Positions 45,199 through 53,524 of a DNA stretch of 64,000 nucleotides are shown piece after piece. Every line of letters begins with the position of its first letter. Position 1 is the stretch's first letter. The position numbers and the translations under genes are program-made. Origin of the DNA: RBG-16-66-20 sp035308765 (GTDB taxonomy: Bacteria > Pseudomonadota > Gammaproteobacteria > Burkholderiales > SG8-39); the NCBI GenBank assembly GCA_035308765.1, contig DATGGA010000064.1, positions 1-64,000 on the forward strand, read 5' to 3'. A model generated the notes under the pieces. The model was not told the DNA's origin, searched no databases, and worked only from the letters and a program-made list of their open reading frames with translations.

Positions 45199-45387
45199 AC
45201 GCCCGGGAAACAGCCCGAAGTAATAGCCTCCCATCAGGAAGAGGAACAGCGCTACAGACAATCCCACCCGGATCGCGAGCGCCTTCAGCATGCGCTTCGA
45301 GTTGCCGCGATCGTGCATCATGAAAAAGAGCCCCGAGCCAAGGCTCGCCACGATCAGCAGCAACACCGCTATCACCACGTAACGCAT
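45193..45387 (-). CDS. DUF2909 twin-transmembrane protein
   Basis: This 64-residue protein has two membrane helices (about 3-22 and 39-58) joined by a polar loop MHDRGNSKRMLKALAIR. It is oriented against the cox genes, as is usual for this family in betaproteobacteria. Its start lies 25 bases from the divergent SURF1 start. No function is established. Confidence 0.8.
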   Translation of the reverse strand: MRYVVIAVLLLIVASLGSGLFFMMHDRGNSKRMLKALAIRVGLSVALFLFLMGGYYFGLFPGRL

Positions 45388-45412
45388 CTCGCCGGGAAGT
45401 TTAACGCGACCC

Positions 45413-46072
45413 ATGAAGGCCGGTCCGTCCAAATTCTCCTTCCGCTTCCGTCCACCCTGGTGGGGCGTGCTGCTCTCGGTTCTCGGCCTCGCCGCCGGCA
45501 TAGCGCTCGGCAACTGGCAATCGGGCCGCGCCGCCGAAAAACGGGCGCTGGCCGCAACGCTCAGGCTCGCGACGCTGCGCGGCGAGTTCCTGCCGGAATT
45601 CACCGTGCTGCTGGACAACAAGATCTATCGCGGCACGCCGGGCTACCAGGTCGTGCAGCCGTTTCGCGTCGCGGGCGGAAAGCACGTGCTGGTCAATCGC
45701 GGCTGGGTGGCGGCGGGAAAGCGCCGCGAGCAGTTGCCGGAAATTCGTACGCCCGCCGGCGAAGTATCCATTGCAGGCCTGCGCCTGGAGCGCTTCGAGC
45801 GTGCCTATGCTCCGTCGGCGGCGAAACCGGAGGGGAGGGTGTGGCAGAACGCGTCGCCGGAGAGCTTCGCGGCTTGGTCCGGGCTCGTGCTCGAGCCCTA
45901 TGTGATCGAGCAGTACTCGGCGCTGGAGGACGGCCTGGTGCGCGACTGGCCGCCCGTAGACCTGGGCGTCGAGATGCACGAAAGCTACGCACTGCAGTGG
46001 TATTCGCTGGCCGCGCTTGCCGTTATCCTGTTATTCGCCCTGAATTTCAAGCGTGAACCGCCCCAAGCCTGA
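45413..46072 (+). CDS. SURF1-family oxidase assembly protein
   Basis: This 219-residue protein has membrane helices at both ends (about 17-35 and 193-212) and a periplasmic middle. The LGNWQSGRAAEKRAL, GYQVVQPF and VLVNRGWVAAG motifs mark the family. SURF1 helps heme a insertion into subunit I. It overlaps the next gene by 20 bases. Confidence 0.92.
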   Translation: MKAGPSKFSFRFRPPWWGVLLSVLGLAAGIALGNWQSGRAAEKRALAATLRLATLRGEFLPEFTVLLDNKIYRGTPGYQVVQPFRVAGGKHVLVNRGWVAAGKRREQLPEIRTPAGEVSIAGLRLERFERAYAPSAAKPEGRVWQNASPESFAAWSGLVLEPYVIEQYSALEDGLVRDWPPVDLGVEMHESYALQWYSLAALAVILLFALNFKREPPQA

Positions 46073-46607
46073 CGATGCGGTGAGGCGCGGGCGCGTGAAG
46101 CTCGCGCTGCTGGCCGTGTTCTTTCTCCTCCCGATCGGCGCGAGCTGGATCGCCTGGCGCTTTGAACTGGTATCCGGGACGAGCGGCAATTACGGCACGC
46201 TGCTGCCGCCGCGGCCGGTGGCGCTGCCGGCGATCGCGGCGCTGAAAGGCAAGTGGGTGCTGGTGCAATTCGATGGCGGCGCCTGCGGCGCGGCCTGCGA
46301 GCGCAAGCATTACTTTATGCGGCAGCTGCGGCGCGCACAGGGCAAGGAGATGCAGCGCATTGAGCGCCTCTGGTTGGTGACGGACGCGGTGCCGCCGCGC
46401 GCGGAACTGCTCGCAGCCATCGAGGACACCGTGATCGCGCCGGCCGGGACTGCGGCGGCCGAATTTCCCGCAGAGCGCTCGGTGGTGGACCACATCTACC
46501 TGGTGGATCCGCTGGGCAACCTGATGATGCGTTTCCCGCGCGATCCCGATCCGTTGCGCGTTATCAGGGATCTGCAGCGATTGCTCAAGGTATCCAGCTT
46601 CGGCTGA
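46053..46607 (+). CDS. Conserved cox-cluster thioredoxin-like membrane protein
   Basis: This 184-residue protein has an N-terminal helix (about 17-35) and a periplasmic domain with WVLVQFDGGACGAACERKHY, a C-x3-C pair in the position of the SCO/thioredoxin copper or redox site, and HIYLVDPLGNLMMRFP. It resembles SCO proteins at low level and probably assists oxidase maturation. The GTG at 46053 lies inside the SURF1 end. Confidence 0.65.
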   Translation: MNRPKPDDAVRRGRVKLALLAVFFLLPIGASWIAWRFELVSGTSGNYGTLLPPRPVALPAIAALKGKWVLVQFDGGACGAACERKHYFMRQLRRAQGKEMQRIERLWLVTDAVPPRAELLAAIEDTVIAPAGTAAAEFPAERSVVDHIYLVDPLGNLMMRFPRDPDPLRVIRDLQRLLKVSSFG

Positions 46608-46615
46608 GGCGGCGC

Positions 46616-47539
46616 GTGATAAAATTTTCGGCCTTGTCCGCCGAACTCATTTCCGAATCCTCCACCAAGACCCTCGGCAGCCGCGCGCGGGCTTTTCTCG
46701 CGCTCACCAAGCCGCGCGTCGTTTCGCTGATCGTGTTTACCGCCGTGATCGGCATGCTGCTCGCGACCCCTGGCATGGTGCCGCTGCGGATCCTGTTTGC
46801 CGCAACCCTCGGCATTGCGCTGGTCGCCGGCGCGGCCGCGGCGGTGAACTGTCTGGTCGAACAGAAGATCGATGCGCGCATGCGGCGCACCAGCTGGCGG
46901 CCGCTGCCGCGCGGCGAACTGACCCCGATGCAGACGGTGGTGTTTGCCGGCGCCATCGGCGGCTTCGGCCTCTGGGTTCTGACGCATTACGTCAACGCGC
47001 TCACGATGTGGTTGACGCTGGCGACTTTCGTCGGCTATGCCATCGTGTACACGCTGATCCTGAAGCCCCTGACGCCGCAGAATATCGTCATCGGCGGCGC
47101 ATCCGGTGCGATGCCGCCGGTACTGGGCTGGGCCGCGGTGACCGGCGAAGTGACCACCGAGGCGCTGCTGCTGTTCCTGATCATTTTCGCCTGGACCCCG
47201 CCGCACTTCTGGTCGCTCGCGCTCTACCGCACCGAAGACTACGCCAAGGCCGGCGTGCCGATGCTGCCTGTCACGCACGGACAGGGCTATACGCGCTTGC
47301 AGGTGTTGCTGTATACGCTGATTCTTTTCGGCGTTTCGCTGCTGCCGTACGCGGTGCGCATGAGCGGCTGGCCTTACCTTGCAGCGGCGGTCGTGCTTGG
47401 CCTAGTCTACATCGGCTACGCGGTGCGCATCTACGCCGTCTACAGCGACCGCTTGGCGCGCAGCTGTTTCCGCTACTCGATCGTGTATCTCGCCGCGCTT
47501 TTCGCGGCGCTGCTCGTTGACCACTATCTGGCGTTCTAG
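46616..47539 (+). CDS. ctaB: Protoheme IX farnesyltransferase
   Basis: This 307-residue UbiA-family membrane enzyme farnesylates heme b to heme o. The first aspartate-rich region is AAVNCLVEQKIDARMRRT, the second YRTEDYAKAGVPMLPVTHG, and about eight to nine helices are visible. The GTG at 46616 follows the previous stop by eight bases. Heme A synthase, which would use its product, is not in the cluster. Confidence 0.94.
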   Translation: MIKFSALSAELISESSTKTLGSRARAFLALTKPRVVSLIVFTAVIGMLLATPGMVPLRILFAATLGIALVAGAAAAVNCLVEQKIDARMRRTSWRPLPRGELTPMQTVVFAGAIGGFGLWVLTHYVNALTMWLTLATFVGYAIVYTLILKPLTPQNIVIGGASGAMPPVLGWAAVTGEVTTEALLLFLIIFAWTPPHFWSLALYRTEDYAKAGVPMLPVTHGQGYTRLQVLLYTLILFGVSLLPYAVRMSGWPYLAAAVVLGLVYIGYAVRIYAVYSDRLARSCFRYSIVYLAALFAALLVDHYLAF

Positions 47540-48107
47540 CCTGCTGCTGGCGGTGCTCGCTGCGGCAGCGTGCAGCCCGCAGGCGCCGAAATTCCGCAGC
47601 ACGGACATCACGGGCGCCGACTTTGGCAAGGAACTCGCGCTCACCGGTCACGACGGCAAGCCGCGCACGCTGGCAGATTTTCGCGGCAAGGCGGTGGTGC
47701 TTTTTTTCGGTTACACCCATTGTCCCGACGTCTGCCCGACCACGCTGGCCGACATGGCGGGCGTAATGAGGAAGCTCGGCAAGGACGCGGAGCGCGTCCA
47801 GGTTCTGTTTGTCACCGTGGATCCGGAGCGCGATACGCCGGCGGTGCTCAGCCAGTACGTACCGGCGTTCGACCCGCGCTTCCTCGGACTGTATGGCGAC
47901 CTTGCCGCGACGCAGCGCGCAGCAAAGGAGTTCAAGATTTTTTTTGAGAAGCGCGCCGGTTCAGCGCCCGGCGCATATGCCATCGACCATAGCGCCCAAA
48001 GCTATGTTCTGGACCCGCAGGGCCGTCTGCGCCTGTTCGTGCGGCAGGACCGGATCGCCGACGATCTAGCCGACGATCTTCGCGTGCTTCTCGGGCAGCC
48101 TGGCTAG
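47517..48107 (+). CDS. SCO-family copper lipoprotein
   Basis: This 196-residue protein has a lipoprotein signal ending in LAAAACS and a thioredoxin fold with the copper site CPDVC in GYTHCPDVCPTTLADM and the distal histidine in DHSAQSYVLDP. SCO proteins build the CuA site of subunit II. The TTG at 47517 overlaps ctaB by 23 bases. The 3' end overlaps rpoH by 42 bases on the other strand. Confidence 0.92.
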   Translation: MTTIWRSSLLLAVLAAAACSPQAPKFRSTDITGADFGKELALTGHDGKPRTLADFRGKAVVLFFGYTHCPDVCPTTLADMAGVMRKLGKDAERVQVLFVTVDPERDTPAVLSQYVPAFDPRFLGLYGDLAATQRAAKEFKIFFEKRAGSAPGAYAIDHSAQSYVLDPQGRLRLFVRQDRIADDLADDLRVLLGQPG

Positions 48108-48989
48108 CGCGGCGCGCGGCGCGCTCTGCGCCGTCATGAATTTCCTCAGCTTTTCCATTGCCTTCAATTCCAACTGGCGGATGCGCTCGGCGGACACCTT
48201 GAATTCCGCCGCGAGGTCGTGCAGCGTGGCGCCGTCCTTTTCCTGCAGCCAGCGCGCTTCGACGATGCGCCGGCTGCGGGGGTCGAGTATCGCAAGCGCG
48301 GCATGCAGCCCCGCCGAGCCGACCCTTTCATTTTCCTCCGCTTCCAGTACCCGAGACGGTTCGGCGTCCGGGTCGGCCGCGAGGTAGTGCGCCGGGGCGT
48401 AGGCCGCATCGTCGTCGCCGTCATCGGCTTCGAAGGCGACTTCGCGGCCGGCGAGGCGCGTCTCCATCTCGGTCACTTCCTCCGGCTTCACGTTCAGGTC
48501 GGCTGCGATGCGCCCGATTTCCTCGCTGGTGAGCGCGGCGCTACCCTGCTTCATCGAACGCAGGTTGAAGAAAAGTTTCCTCTGCGCCTTGGTGGTGGCT
48601 ACCTTCACCAACCGCCAGTTGCGCAGGATGTATTCGTGAATCTCGGCTTTGATCCAGTGGATCGCGAAAGACACCAGGCGCACGTTGCGCGCCGGGTCGA
48701 AGCGCTTCACCGCCTTCATCAGGCCGATGTTGCCTTCCTGAATCAGGTCGGCGTGCGGCAGGCCGTAGCCGAGGTAGCCGCGCGCGATCGAGACCACTAG
48801 GCGCAGATGCGACAGCACCAGCTGGCCAGCGGCGTCTAGATCGTTGTGCTCGCGCAGGCGGACGGCAAGTTCACGCTCGCCTTCGGCGGTGAGCATCGGC
48901 ATGCGGTTGACTGCCTGCATATAGGACTCGATGCTTCCGGCGGATACCGGCGTCGGAAGCGTCATCGGCAGGGACATCGTTGCTTGCAT
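48066..48989 (-). CDS. rpoH: Heat-shock sigma factor RpoH (sigma32)
   Basis: This 307-residue sigma factor has region 2 (LVLSHLRLVVSIARGYLGYGLPHADLIQEGNIGLMKAVKRFDP), the RpoH box QRKLFFNLR that separates it from other sigma70 proteins, and region 4 (LDPRSRRIVEARWLQEKDGATLHDLAAEFKVS). The ATG at 48989 follows AAGGAGGT by six bases and lies downstream of the predicted transcription start. An in-frame ATG at 49022 is excluded by the promoter position. A CIRCE operator lies just upstream. Confidence 0.97.
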   Translation of the reverse strand: MQATMSLPMTLPTPVSAGSIESYMQAVNRMPMLTAEGERELAVRLREHNDLDAAGQLVLSHLRLVVSIARGYLGYGLPHADLIQEGNIGLMKAVKRFDPARNVRLVSFAIHWIKAEIHEYILRNWRLVKVATTKAQRKLFFNLRSMKQGSAALTSEEIGRIAADLNVKPEEVTEMETRLAGREVAFEADDGDDDAAYAPAHYLAADPDAEPSRVLEAEENERVGSAGLHAALAILDPRSRRIVEARWLQEKDGATLHDLAAEFKVSAERIRQLELKAMEKLRKFMTAQSAPRAALARLPEKHAKIVG

Positions 48990-49012
48990 GGCCTTACCTC
49001 CTTGAGGAAAGA

Positions 49013-49042
49013 ATTTTAGCACTCTGGCTTTTAGAGTGCCAA
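49013..49042 (-). promoter_or_regulatory. Sigma70 promoter of rpoH inside CIRCE
   Basis: On the minus strand TTGGCA (49042-49037), 18 bases and TAAAAT (49018-49013) make a good housekeeping promoter. Transcription should begin near 49006, leaving about 17 leader bases that contain the ribosome site. Both hexamers coincide with the arms of the CIRCE palindrome. Confidence 0.75.
49016..49042. promoter_or_regulatory. CIRCE operator (HrcA site) upstream of rpoH
   Basis: TTAGCACTC, nine bases and GAGTGCCAA match the CIRCE consensus TTAGCACTC-N9-GAGTGCTAA with a single mismatch. CIRCE is the binding site of the heat-shock repressor HrcA. The hrcA gene is not in this window. Confidence 0.88.
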
Positions 49043-49083
49043 TTCAGACTTGGGTTCCCTTCCAGATTCTCTGACAAGACGAC

Positions 49084-49992
49084 CTATCTGGGCTCTATTT
49101 CAAGTAAGTATTTGCTCACTGATAGATAGGCGCCGAACCATCCCAGGGCCGTAGAGAAGAGCGCCACCGCGAGGGCGTCGCCCGGCGCGAGGAAGGCGAG
49201 GCGGAAGCCCGAACCGTAGCTCGCAGCAAGCTCCGATACGCCGACGTTGAGCGCCGCGAGGCTGCCCCAGAGGATGACCAGCGCCAGCAGCCCGCCCGCC
49301 AGGCCCTGCAGCGCGCCGAGATAATAGAAAGGCCGGCGGATGAACGCGTCGGTGGCGCCGATCAGCTTGGAGATTTCGATCTCGGCGCGCTGGGTGAGGA
49401 TTTGCAGCCGGATGGTGTTGAAGGTGATCGCCACCAAGCCGAAGGCAAGCAGCGCCGCGAGCAGCGCAATCGCGAGGCGCGCGGTGCCCGCCAGCGCGCC
49501 GAGGCGCCGCGCCCAGGCCGAATCCACCTGCACATGCGCCACTGCCGGCAAGGCACGCAGTTCCCGCGCCAGCGCATCCAGCGTTTCCGCGTCGGCGGTC
49601 CCGGGACGAACCACGAACGCGTCGGGAAGCGGATTGCGATTCAGCGCGGCAACCACCTCGCCCAGTCCTTCGGTGGCCTGCAGTTCCTTCAGCGCCTGCT
49701 CGCGCGATATGAAGCGGAACTCTCGTACGCGCGCTTCGCTTTTCAACCTCGCCCCGAGCGCGTCGGCGTCGGCGCGTTTGGCGTCCGGACGCAGGAATAC
49801 CGAAAGCTGCGGCTCGAGCGATGCCCCCAGCGCCACTGCGCGCAGGCTGGAGAGCAGCGCGTAGCCGCCTGCGGGCAGCGAGAGCGCGATCCCGATCACC
49901 AGCGCGTTCAGCGCCGCGGCCGCCTTCTGCGCGGCGAGCTTGCCGAAGGCGGCCGCGACCGCCTGGCGGTGATGGCGCAGCCAGCTTTTCAT
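49084..49992 (-). CDS. ftsX: Cell-division protein FtsX
   Basis: This 302-residue membrane subunit of the FtsEX complex has four helices (about 25-45, 172-195, 225-245 and 265-285) and a periplasmic loop between the first two. It links the division ring to EnvC and amidases. LRLQILTQRAEIEISKLIGATDAFIRRPF-like sequence after helix 2 is characteristic. It starts at the ATG 49992, ten bases after ftsE. An EnvC homologue lies elsewhere in the window (32.6-33.8 kb). Confidence 0.93.
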   Translation of the reverse strand: MKSWLRHHRQAVAAAFGKLAAQKAAAALNALVIGIALSLPAGGYALLSSLRAVALGASLEPQLSVFLRPDAKRADADALGARLKSEARVREFRFISREQALKELQATEGLGEVVAALNRNPLPDAFVVRPGTADAETLDALARELRALPAVAHVQVDSAWARRLGALAGTARLAIALLAALLAFGLVAITFNTIRLQILTQRAEIEISKLIGATDAFIRRPFYYLGALQGLAGGLLALVILWGSLAALNVGVSELAASYGSGFRLAFLAPGDALAVALFSTALGWFGAYLSVSKYLLEIEPR

Positions 49993-50002
49993 CTGAGCGA
50001 TC

Positions 50003-50656
50003 TCATTCGACCAGGGTTCCTTTCGCGAGCCGCAGCACGCGCTTCGCAAAGCGCCCGATCAGCGCCTCGTCGTGCGTGGCGACGAGCACCGTGACGCCGA
50101 CCTGGTTGAAGGCGGCGAATATTTCGAGGATGGCGGCGGCCGATTCGGCGTCCAGATTCGCGGTGGGCTCATCCGCGATCAGGACCGAGGGCCGGTTCAC
50201 GACCGCGCGCGCGATCGCGAGCCGCTGCTGCTCGCCGCCGGACAGCTGGATCGGGTTGGCTTTTTCGCGCGCGAGCAGGCCCACTTTTTCCAGCGCCGCG
50301 CGGGCGCGCCGCGCCGCTTCGCGCGTGCCGAGCTCGCCGAAGGCGAGCGGCAGCATGACGTTGTCGTAGACGCTGCGGTCATACAGCAGCTTCTGGTCCT
50401 GGAACACCAGGCCCAGGTTGCGCCGCAGGTAGGGCAGAGCGGCGCGCTTGAGCGCACCGACGTTCTGGCCGTTGACCAGGATCGCGCCGCCACTGGGCCG
50501 CTCGATCGCGGGGATCAGCTTGAGCAGCGTGGATTTGCCGGCGCCCGAGTGGCCGGCGATGAACGCGAACTCGCCCTGCTCGATGCTGAAGGAAACGCCC
50601 CTGAGCGCGTCCTGCCCGCCGGGATAGCGCTTGACCACGCCCGAGAAGCTAATCAA
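50003..50656 (-). CDS. ftsE: Cell-division ATP-binding protein FtsE
   Basis: This 217-residue ABC ATPase has Walker A GHSGAGKSTLL, the Q loop VFQDQKLL, the signature LSGGEQQRLAIARA and Walker B VLIADEPTANLD. It powers FtsX. The TTG at 50656 overlaps the ftsY end by eight bases and gives the family's normal N-terminus (ISFSGVVKRYPGG). No ATG fits. Confidence 0.94.
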   Translation of the reverse strand: MISFSGVVKRYPGGQDALRGVSFSIEQGEFAFIAGHSGAGKSTLLKLIPAIERPSGGAILVNGQNVGALKRAALPYLRRNLGLVFQDQKLLYDRSVYDNVMLPLAFGELGTREAARRARAALEKVGLLAREKANPIQLSGGEQQRLAIARAVVNRPSVLIADEPTANLDAESAAAILEIFAAFNQVGVTVLVATHDEALIGRFAKRVLRLAKGTLVE

Positions 50657-51587
50657 CCAGCGCCTCCACGAACTCGCCCGCGACGAACGGGCGCAAATCG
50701 TCGATTCCTTCCCCCACCCCAATGAACAACAGGGGGACGGGTTTTATTTTTGGATCGTTGGATCGCGCCTGCGCGATGCCAAGAATTACTCCACCCTTCG
50801 CACTGCCATCCAGTTTGGTAAGGATCAGCCCGGTAAGCCCGAGCGCTTCGTCGAAGGCCTTTACTTGCGCCAGCGCGTTCTGTCCCGTGCCTGCGTCCAG
50901 CACCAGCAGCGTTTCGTGCGGCGCGCCGGGCATTGCCTTCGCGATCACGCGCTTCACTTTCTTGATCTCTTCCATGAGGTGCAGCTGCGTCGGCAGCCGG
51001 CCGGCGGTATCGGCGATCAGCACATCCATGCCGCGCGCCTTCGCCGCGCTGATGGCGTCGAACACGACGGCGCCCGGATCGCCACCCTGTTGCCCGATCA
51101 CCGGCACGCCGTTGCGCTCGCCCCAGGCGGCGAGCTGCTCGCGCGCCGCGGCGCGAAAGGTGTCCCCGGCCGCGAGCATGACTTTGCCGCCGCGGCCCTG
51201 CAGCCATTTGGCGAGCTTGCCGATGGAGGTGGTCTTGCCGCCGCCGTTGACGCCGGCCACCACGATGACGCAGGGTTTGTGGGCGCCGATATCCAGCCTG
51301 CGCTCCAGAGGCGCGAGGCGCTTGAGGAGCGCCGCTTTCAGCGCCGTCTTGAGCGACATGCCGTCCTCGAGCCGATCCCGTTTCGCGCTGCTGCGGAGCT
51401 CTCCGATCAGATCCCGCGCCGCCTCGACGCCGCTGTCTGCGGCGAGCAGCGCGGACTCGAGTTCCTCGAACAGCGCCTCATCGATCTTGCGGCGGCCGAG
51501 CAGCGTGCCGAGGTCGGCGTTGAGGACTTCGCGCGTGCGTGCCAATCCCGCCTTGAGGCGCGCCGCCCAGGAAGTCACTGCTAACAT
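50649..51587 (-). CDS. ftsY: Signal recognition particle receptor FtsY
   Basis: This 312-residue SRP GTPase targets ribosome-nascent-chain complexes to the membrane. It has the N domain (about 1-100), the P loop GVNGGGKTTSIGKLA, DTAGRLPTQLHLMEE, TKLDGSAKGG and the closing GVGEGIDDLRPF. The usual acidic A domain is almost absent, giving a short form. The P loop has G where V or N is usual. The ATG at 51587 is six bases from the divergent rsmD start. Confidence 0.94.
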   Translation of the reverse strand: MLAVTSWAARLKAGLARTREVLNADLGTLLGRRKIDEALFEELESALLAADSGVEAARDLIGELRSSAKRDRLEDGMSLKTALKAALLKRLAPLERRLDIGAHKPCVIVVAGVNGGGKTTSIGKLAKWLQGRGGKVMLAAGDTFRAAAREQLAAWGERNGVPVIGQQGGDPGAVVFDAISAAKARGMDVLIADTAGRLPTQLHLMEEIKKVKRVIAKAMPGAPHETLLVLDAGTGQNALAQVKAFDEALGLTGLILTKLDGSAKGGVILGIAQARSNDPKIKPVPLLFIGVGEGIDDLRPFVAGEFVEALVD

Positions 51588-51593
51588 GGATGC

Positions 51594-52181
51594 GTGAATT
51601 CTAGCAAAGGGACTTTGCGCGTGATCGGCGGCAAGTACCGCAGCCGGCTGATTCGCGTCGCTTCGCGGCCCGGGCTGCGGCCGACGCCCGACCGCGTGCG
51701 GGAAACGCTGTTCAACTGGCTGGGCCAGGATCTTGGCGGGCTTGCCTGCCTGGACCTTTTCGCCGGCAGCGGCGCGCTCGGCTTCGAGGCCGCCTCGCGC
51801 GGCGCGGTGCGCGTGGTGATGGTGGAAACGGATCGCGCGGCGATCGCGGAACTCGAGCGCAGCCGCGCGGCACTCGGCGCCTCGCAGGTCGAGATCGTGA
51901 GCGGCGACGCCACCGCGTATCTCGCGCGCGGCCACGAGCGCTTCGGCGCTCGTCCTTCGGGGCGCTTCGACGTGGTTTTCCTCGACCCGCCGTTCAGGCA
52001 GAATGCCGTGCCGGCAATGCTCGGAAAACTGCCGGCCCATGTTGCGCCCGGAGCGCGCGTATATGTCGAGTCGCATGCGCCGGTGGACGCGCTTTCGCCA
52101 TGGACGGAGTTGAGGCGCGGGAAAGCGGGGCAGGTGAGCTATCAGTTGTTACAGTGGAATTCCAGCGAGGGGCTGCCATGA
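51594..52181 (+). CDS. rsmD: 16S rRNA (guanine966-N2)-methyltransferase
   Basis: This 195-residue methyltransferase modifies G966 of 16S rRNA. It shows RVIGGKYRSRLI, RPTPDRVRETLFNWL, the SAM loop LDLFAGSGALGFEAASRGA and the catalytic VFLDPPF. The GTG at 51594 is only six bases from the ftsY start. It is coupled to coaD by an ATGA overlap, the common rsmD-coaD pair. Confidence 0.93.
   Translation: MNSSKGTLRVIGGKYRSRLIRVASRPGLRPTPDRVRETLFNWLGQDLGGLACLDLFAGSGALGFEAASRGAVRVVMVETDRAAIAELERSRAALGASQVEIVSGDATAYLARGHERFGARPSGRFDVVFLDPPFRQNAVPAMLGKLPAHVAPGARVYVESHAPVDALSPWTELRRGKAGQVSYQLLQWNSSEGLP
51598..51603 (-). promoter_or_regulatory. -10 hexamer of ftsY within rsmD
   Basis: TAGAAT on the minus strand lies ten bases before the ftsY ATG, inside the first codons of rsmD. 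A transcript from it would have about four leader bases. No clear -35 is seen. Confidence 0.4.
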
Positions 52182-52666
52182 TCAAAGCGGTGTATCCGGG
52201 AACCTTCGATCCGCTCACGCGCGGCCACGAGGACCTGGTGCGGCGGGCGAGCAAGCTGTTCGACGGCCTGGTACTGGGCATCGCCGACAGCCGCGCCAAG
52301 CGCACCTTCTTTTCCCTGGAGGAACGCATCGAGATCGCGAAGGAAGTGCTGTCCGACGTGAAGAACCTGAGCGTGGTCGGCTTCACCGGCCTGCTCACCG
52401 ATTTCGTGCGTCAGCAGAACGCGCGCGTGGTGCTGCGCGGCCTGCGCGCCGTGTCCGATTTCGAGTATGAATTCCAGCTCGCGGGCATGAACCGGGTGCT
52501 CTACCCGGAGTTCGAGACCGTCTTTCTCACCCCGGGCGAACAACACATGTTCATCTCGGCGACGCTGGTGCGCGAAATCGCGACGCTGGGCGGCGACGTA
52601 TCGAAATTCGTCCACCCCGCGGTGCGCGCGAAACTCGCCGCGAAGGTGAAATCGCTCACGGCCTAG
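52178..52666 (+). CDS. coaD: Phosphopantetheine adenylyltransferase
   Basis: This 162-residue enzyme makes dephospho-CoA from ATP and phosphopantetheine. The nucleotidyltransferase motif YPGTFDPLTRGHEDL (T-x-G-H type), RGLRAVSDFEYEFQLAGMNR and FISATLVREIATLGG are diagnostic. It overlaps rsmD at its start and the convergent mutM stop by four bases. Confidence 0.97.
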   Translation: MIKAVYPGTFDPLTRGHEDLVRRASKLFDGLVLGIADSRAKRTFFSLEERIEIAKEVLSDVKNLSVVGFTGLLTDFVRQQNARVVLRGLRAVSDFEYEFQLAGMNRVLYPEFETVFLTPGEQHMFISATLVREIATLGGDVSKFVHPAVRAKLAAKVKSLTA

Positions 52667-53472
52667 CGCTGGCAAACGGGGCAGTAGTAGGTCGCGCGCT
52701 GCCCCTGCACCACGCGCCGGATCGGCGTCCCGCAGCGTCGGCAATCCTGTCCCGCGCGGTCATAGACCCAGGCGCATTGCTGGAAATAGCCCTGCGCGCC
52801 GTCGCTGCCCACGAAATCCCGGAGCGACGACCCGCCCGCCTTGATGGCGGCGCGCAGCGTGCTTTTGACCGCGTCCACGAGCTTCGCGCTGCGCGCGCGA
52901 GAGAGCCGGCCCGCGCGCGTCTGCGGGCGGATTCCAGCAAGAAACAGGCTCTCCGAGGCGTAGATGTTGCCGACGCCGACGACGCGCCGGCCGTCCATCA
53001 GGAACTGCTTGATCGAAGTGCGTTGCGCGCGAGCCAGCGCGTGCAGGCTGCCGGCGTTGAACGCGGTGGACAGCGGCTCGACACCTAGATGGCGGATGAG
53101 CGCATGCGCCTCGGGCGGTTCCGTGGTCCAGAGCACGGCGCCAAAGCGCCGCGGATCGCGCAGCCGCAGGATCTTATTGCCGACCGCAAGGTCGAAATGG
53201 TCGTGCTTGCCGGGAATGGTCCCGGGAGCAACCAGCCGAAGGCTTCCGGACATGCCCAAATGCAGGATCAGGTGGCCGTCGCCGCAATCGAGCAACAGGT
53301 ACTTGCCTCGCCGCCTGACCGAGCGCACCACGCACCCGGCAAGCGAGCGGACCGACGCGGGGATGCGCCAGCGCAGCCGGGGCTCGCGGACGGCCACCGC
53401 GGCGATAGCGCGCCCGACGAGATGGGGCGCGATTCCCCTGCGGGTGACTTCGACTTCGGGGAGTTCCGGCAT
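52663..53472 (-). CDS. mutM: Formamidopyrimidine-DNA glycosylase
   Basis: This 269-residue repair enzyme removes 8-oxoguanine. Mature Pro1 and Glu2 come from the MPELPEVEVTRRGI opening. The helix-two-turn-helix segment and the C-terminal zinc finger (CRRCGTPIRRVVQGQRATYYC plus CQR) are present. The ATG at 53472 is fixed by the need for N-terminal proline. Its start lies 52 bases from the divergent TPR gene. Confidence 0.96.
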   Translation of the reverse strand: MPELPEVEVTRRGIAPHLVGRAIAAVAVREPRLRWRIPASVRSLAGCVVRSVRRRGKYLLLDCGDGHLILHLGMSGSLRLVAPGTIPGKHDHFDLAVGNKILRLRDPRRFGAVLWTTEPPEAHALIRHLGVEPLSTAFNAGSLHALARAQRTSIKQFLMDGRRVVGVGNIYASESLFLAGIRPQTRAGRLSRARSAKLVDAVKSTLRAAIKAGGSSLRDFVGSDGAQGYFQQCAWVYDRAGQDCRRCGTPIRRVVQGQRATYYCPVCQR

Positions 53473-53524
53473 GGAGGGGGACTGCCTTGTGCGGGGCACC
53501 AAATATACCTACACTGGCCGCCCA

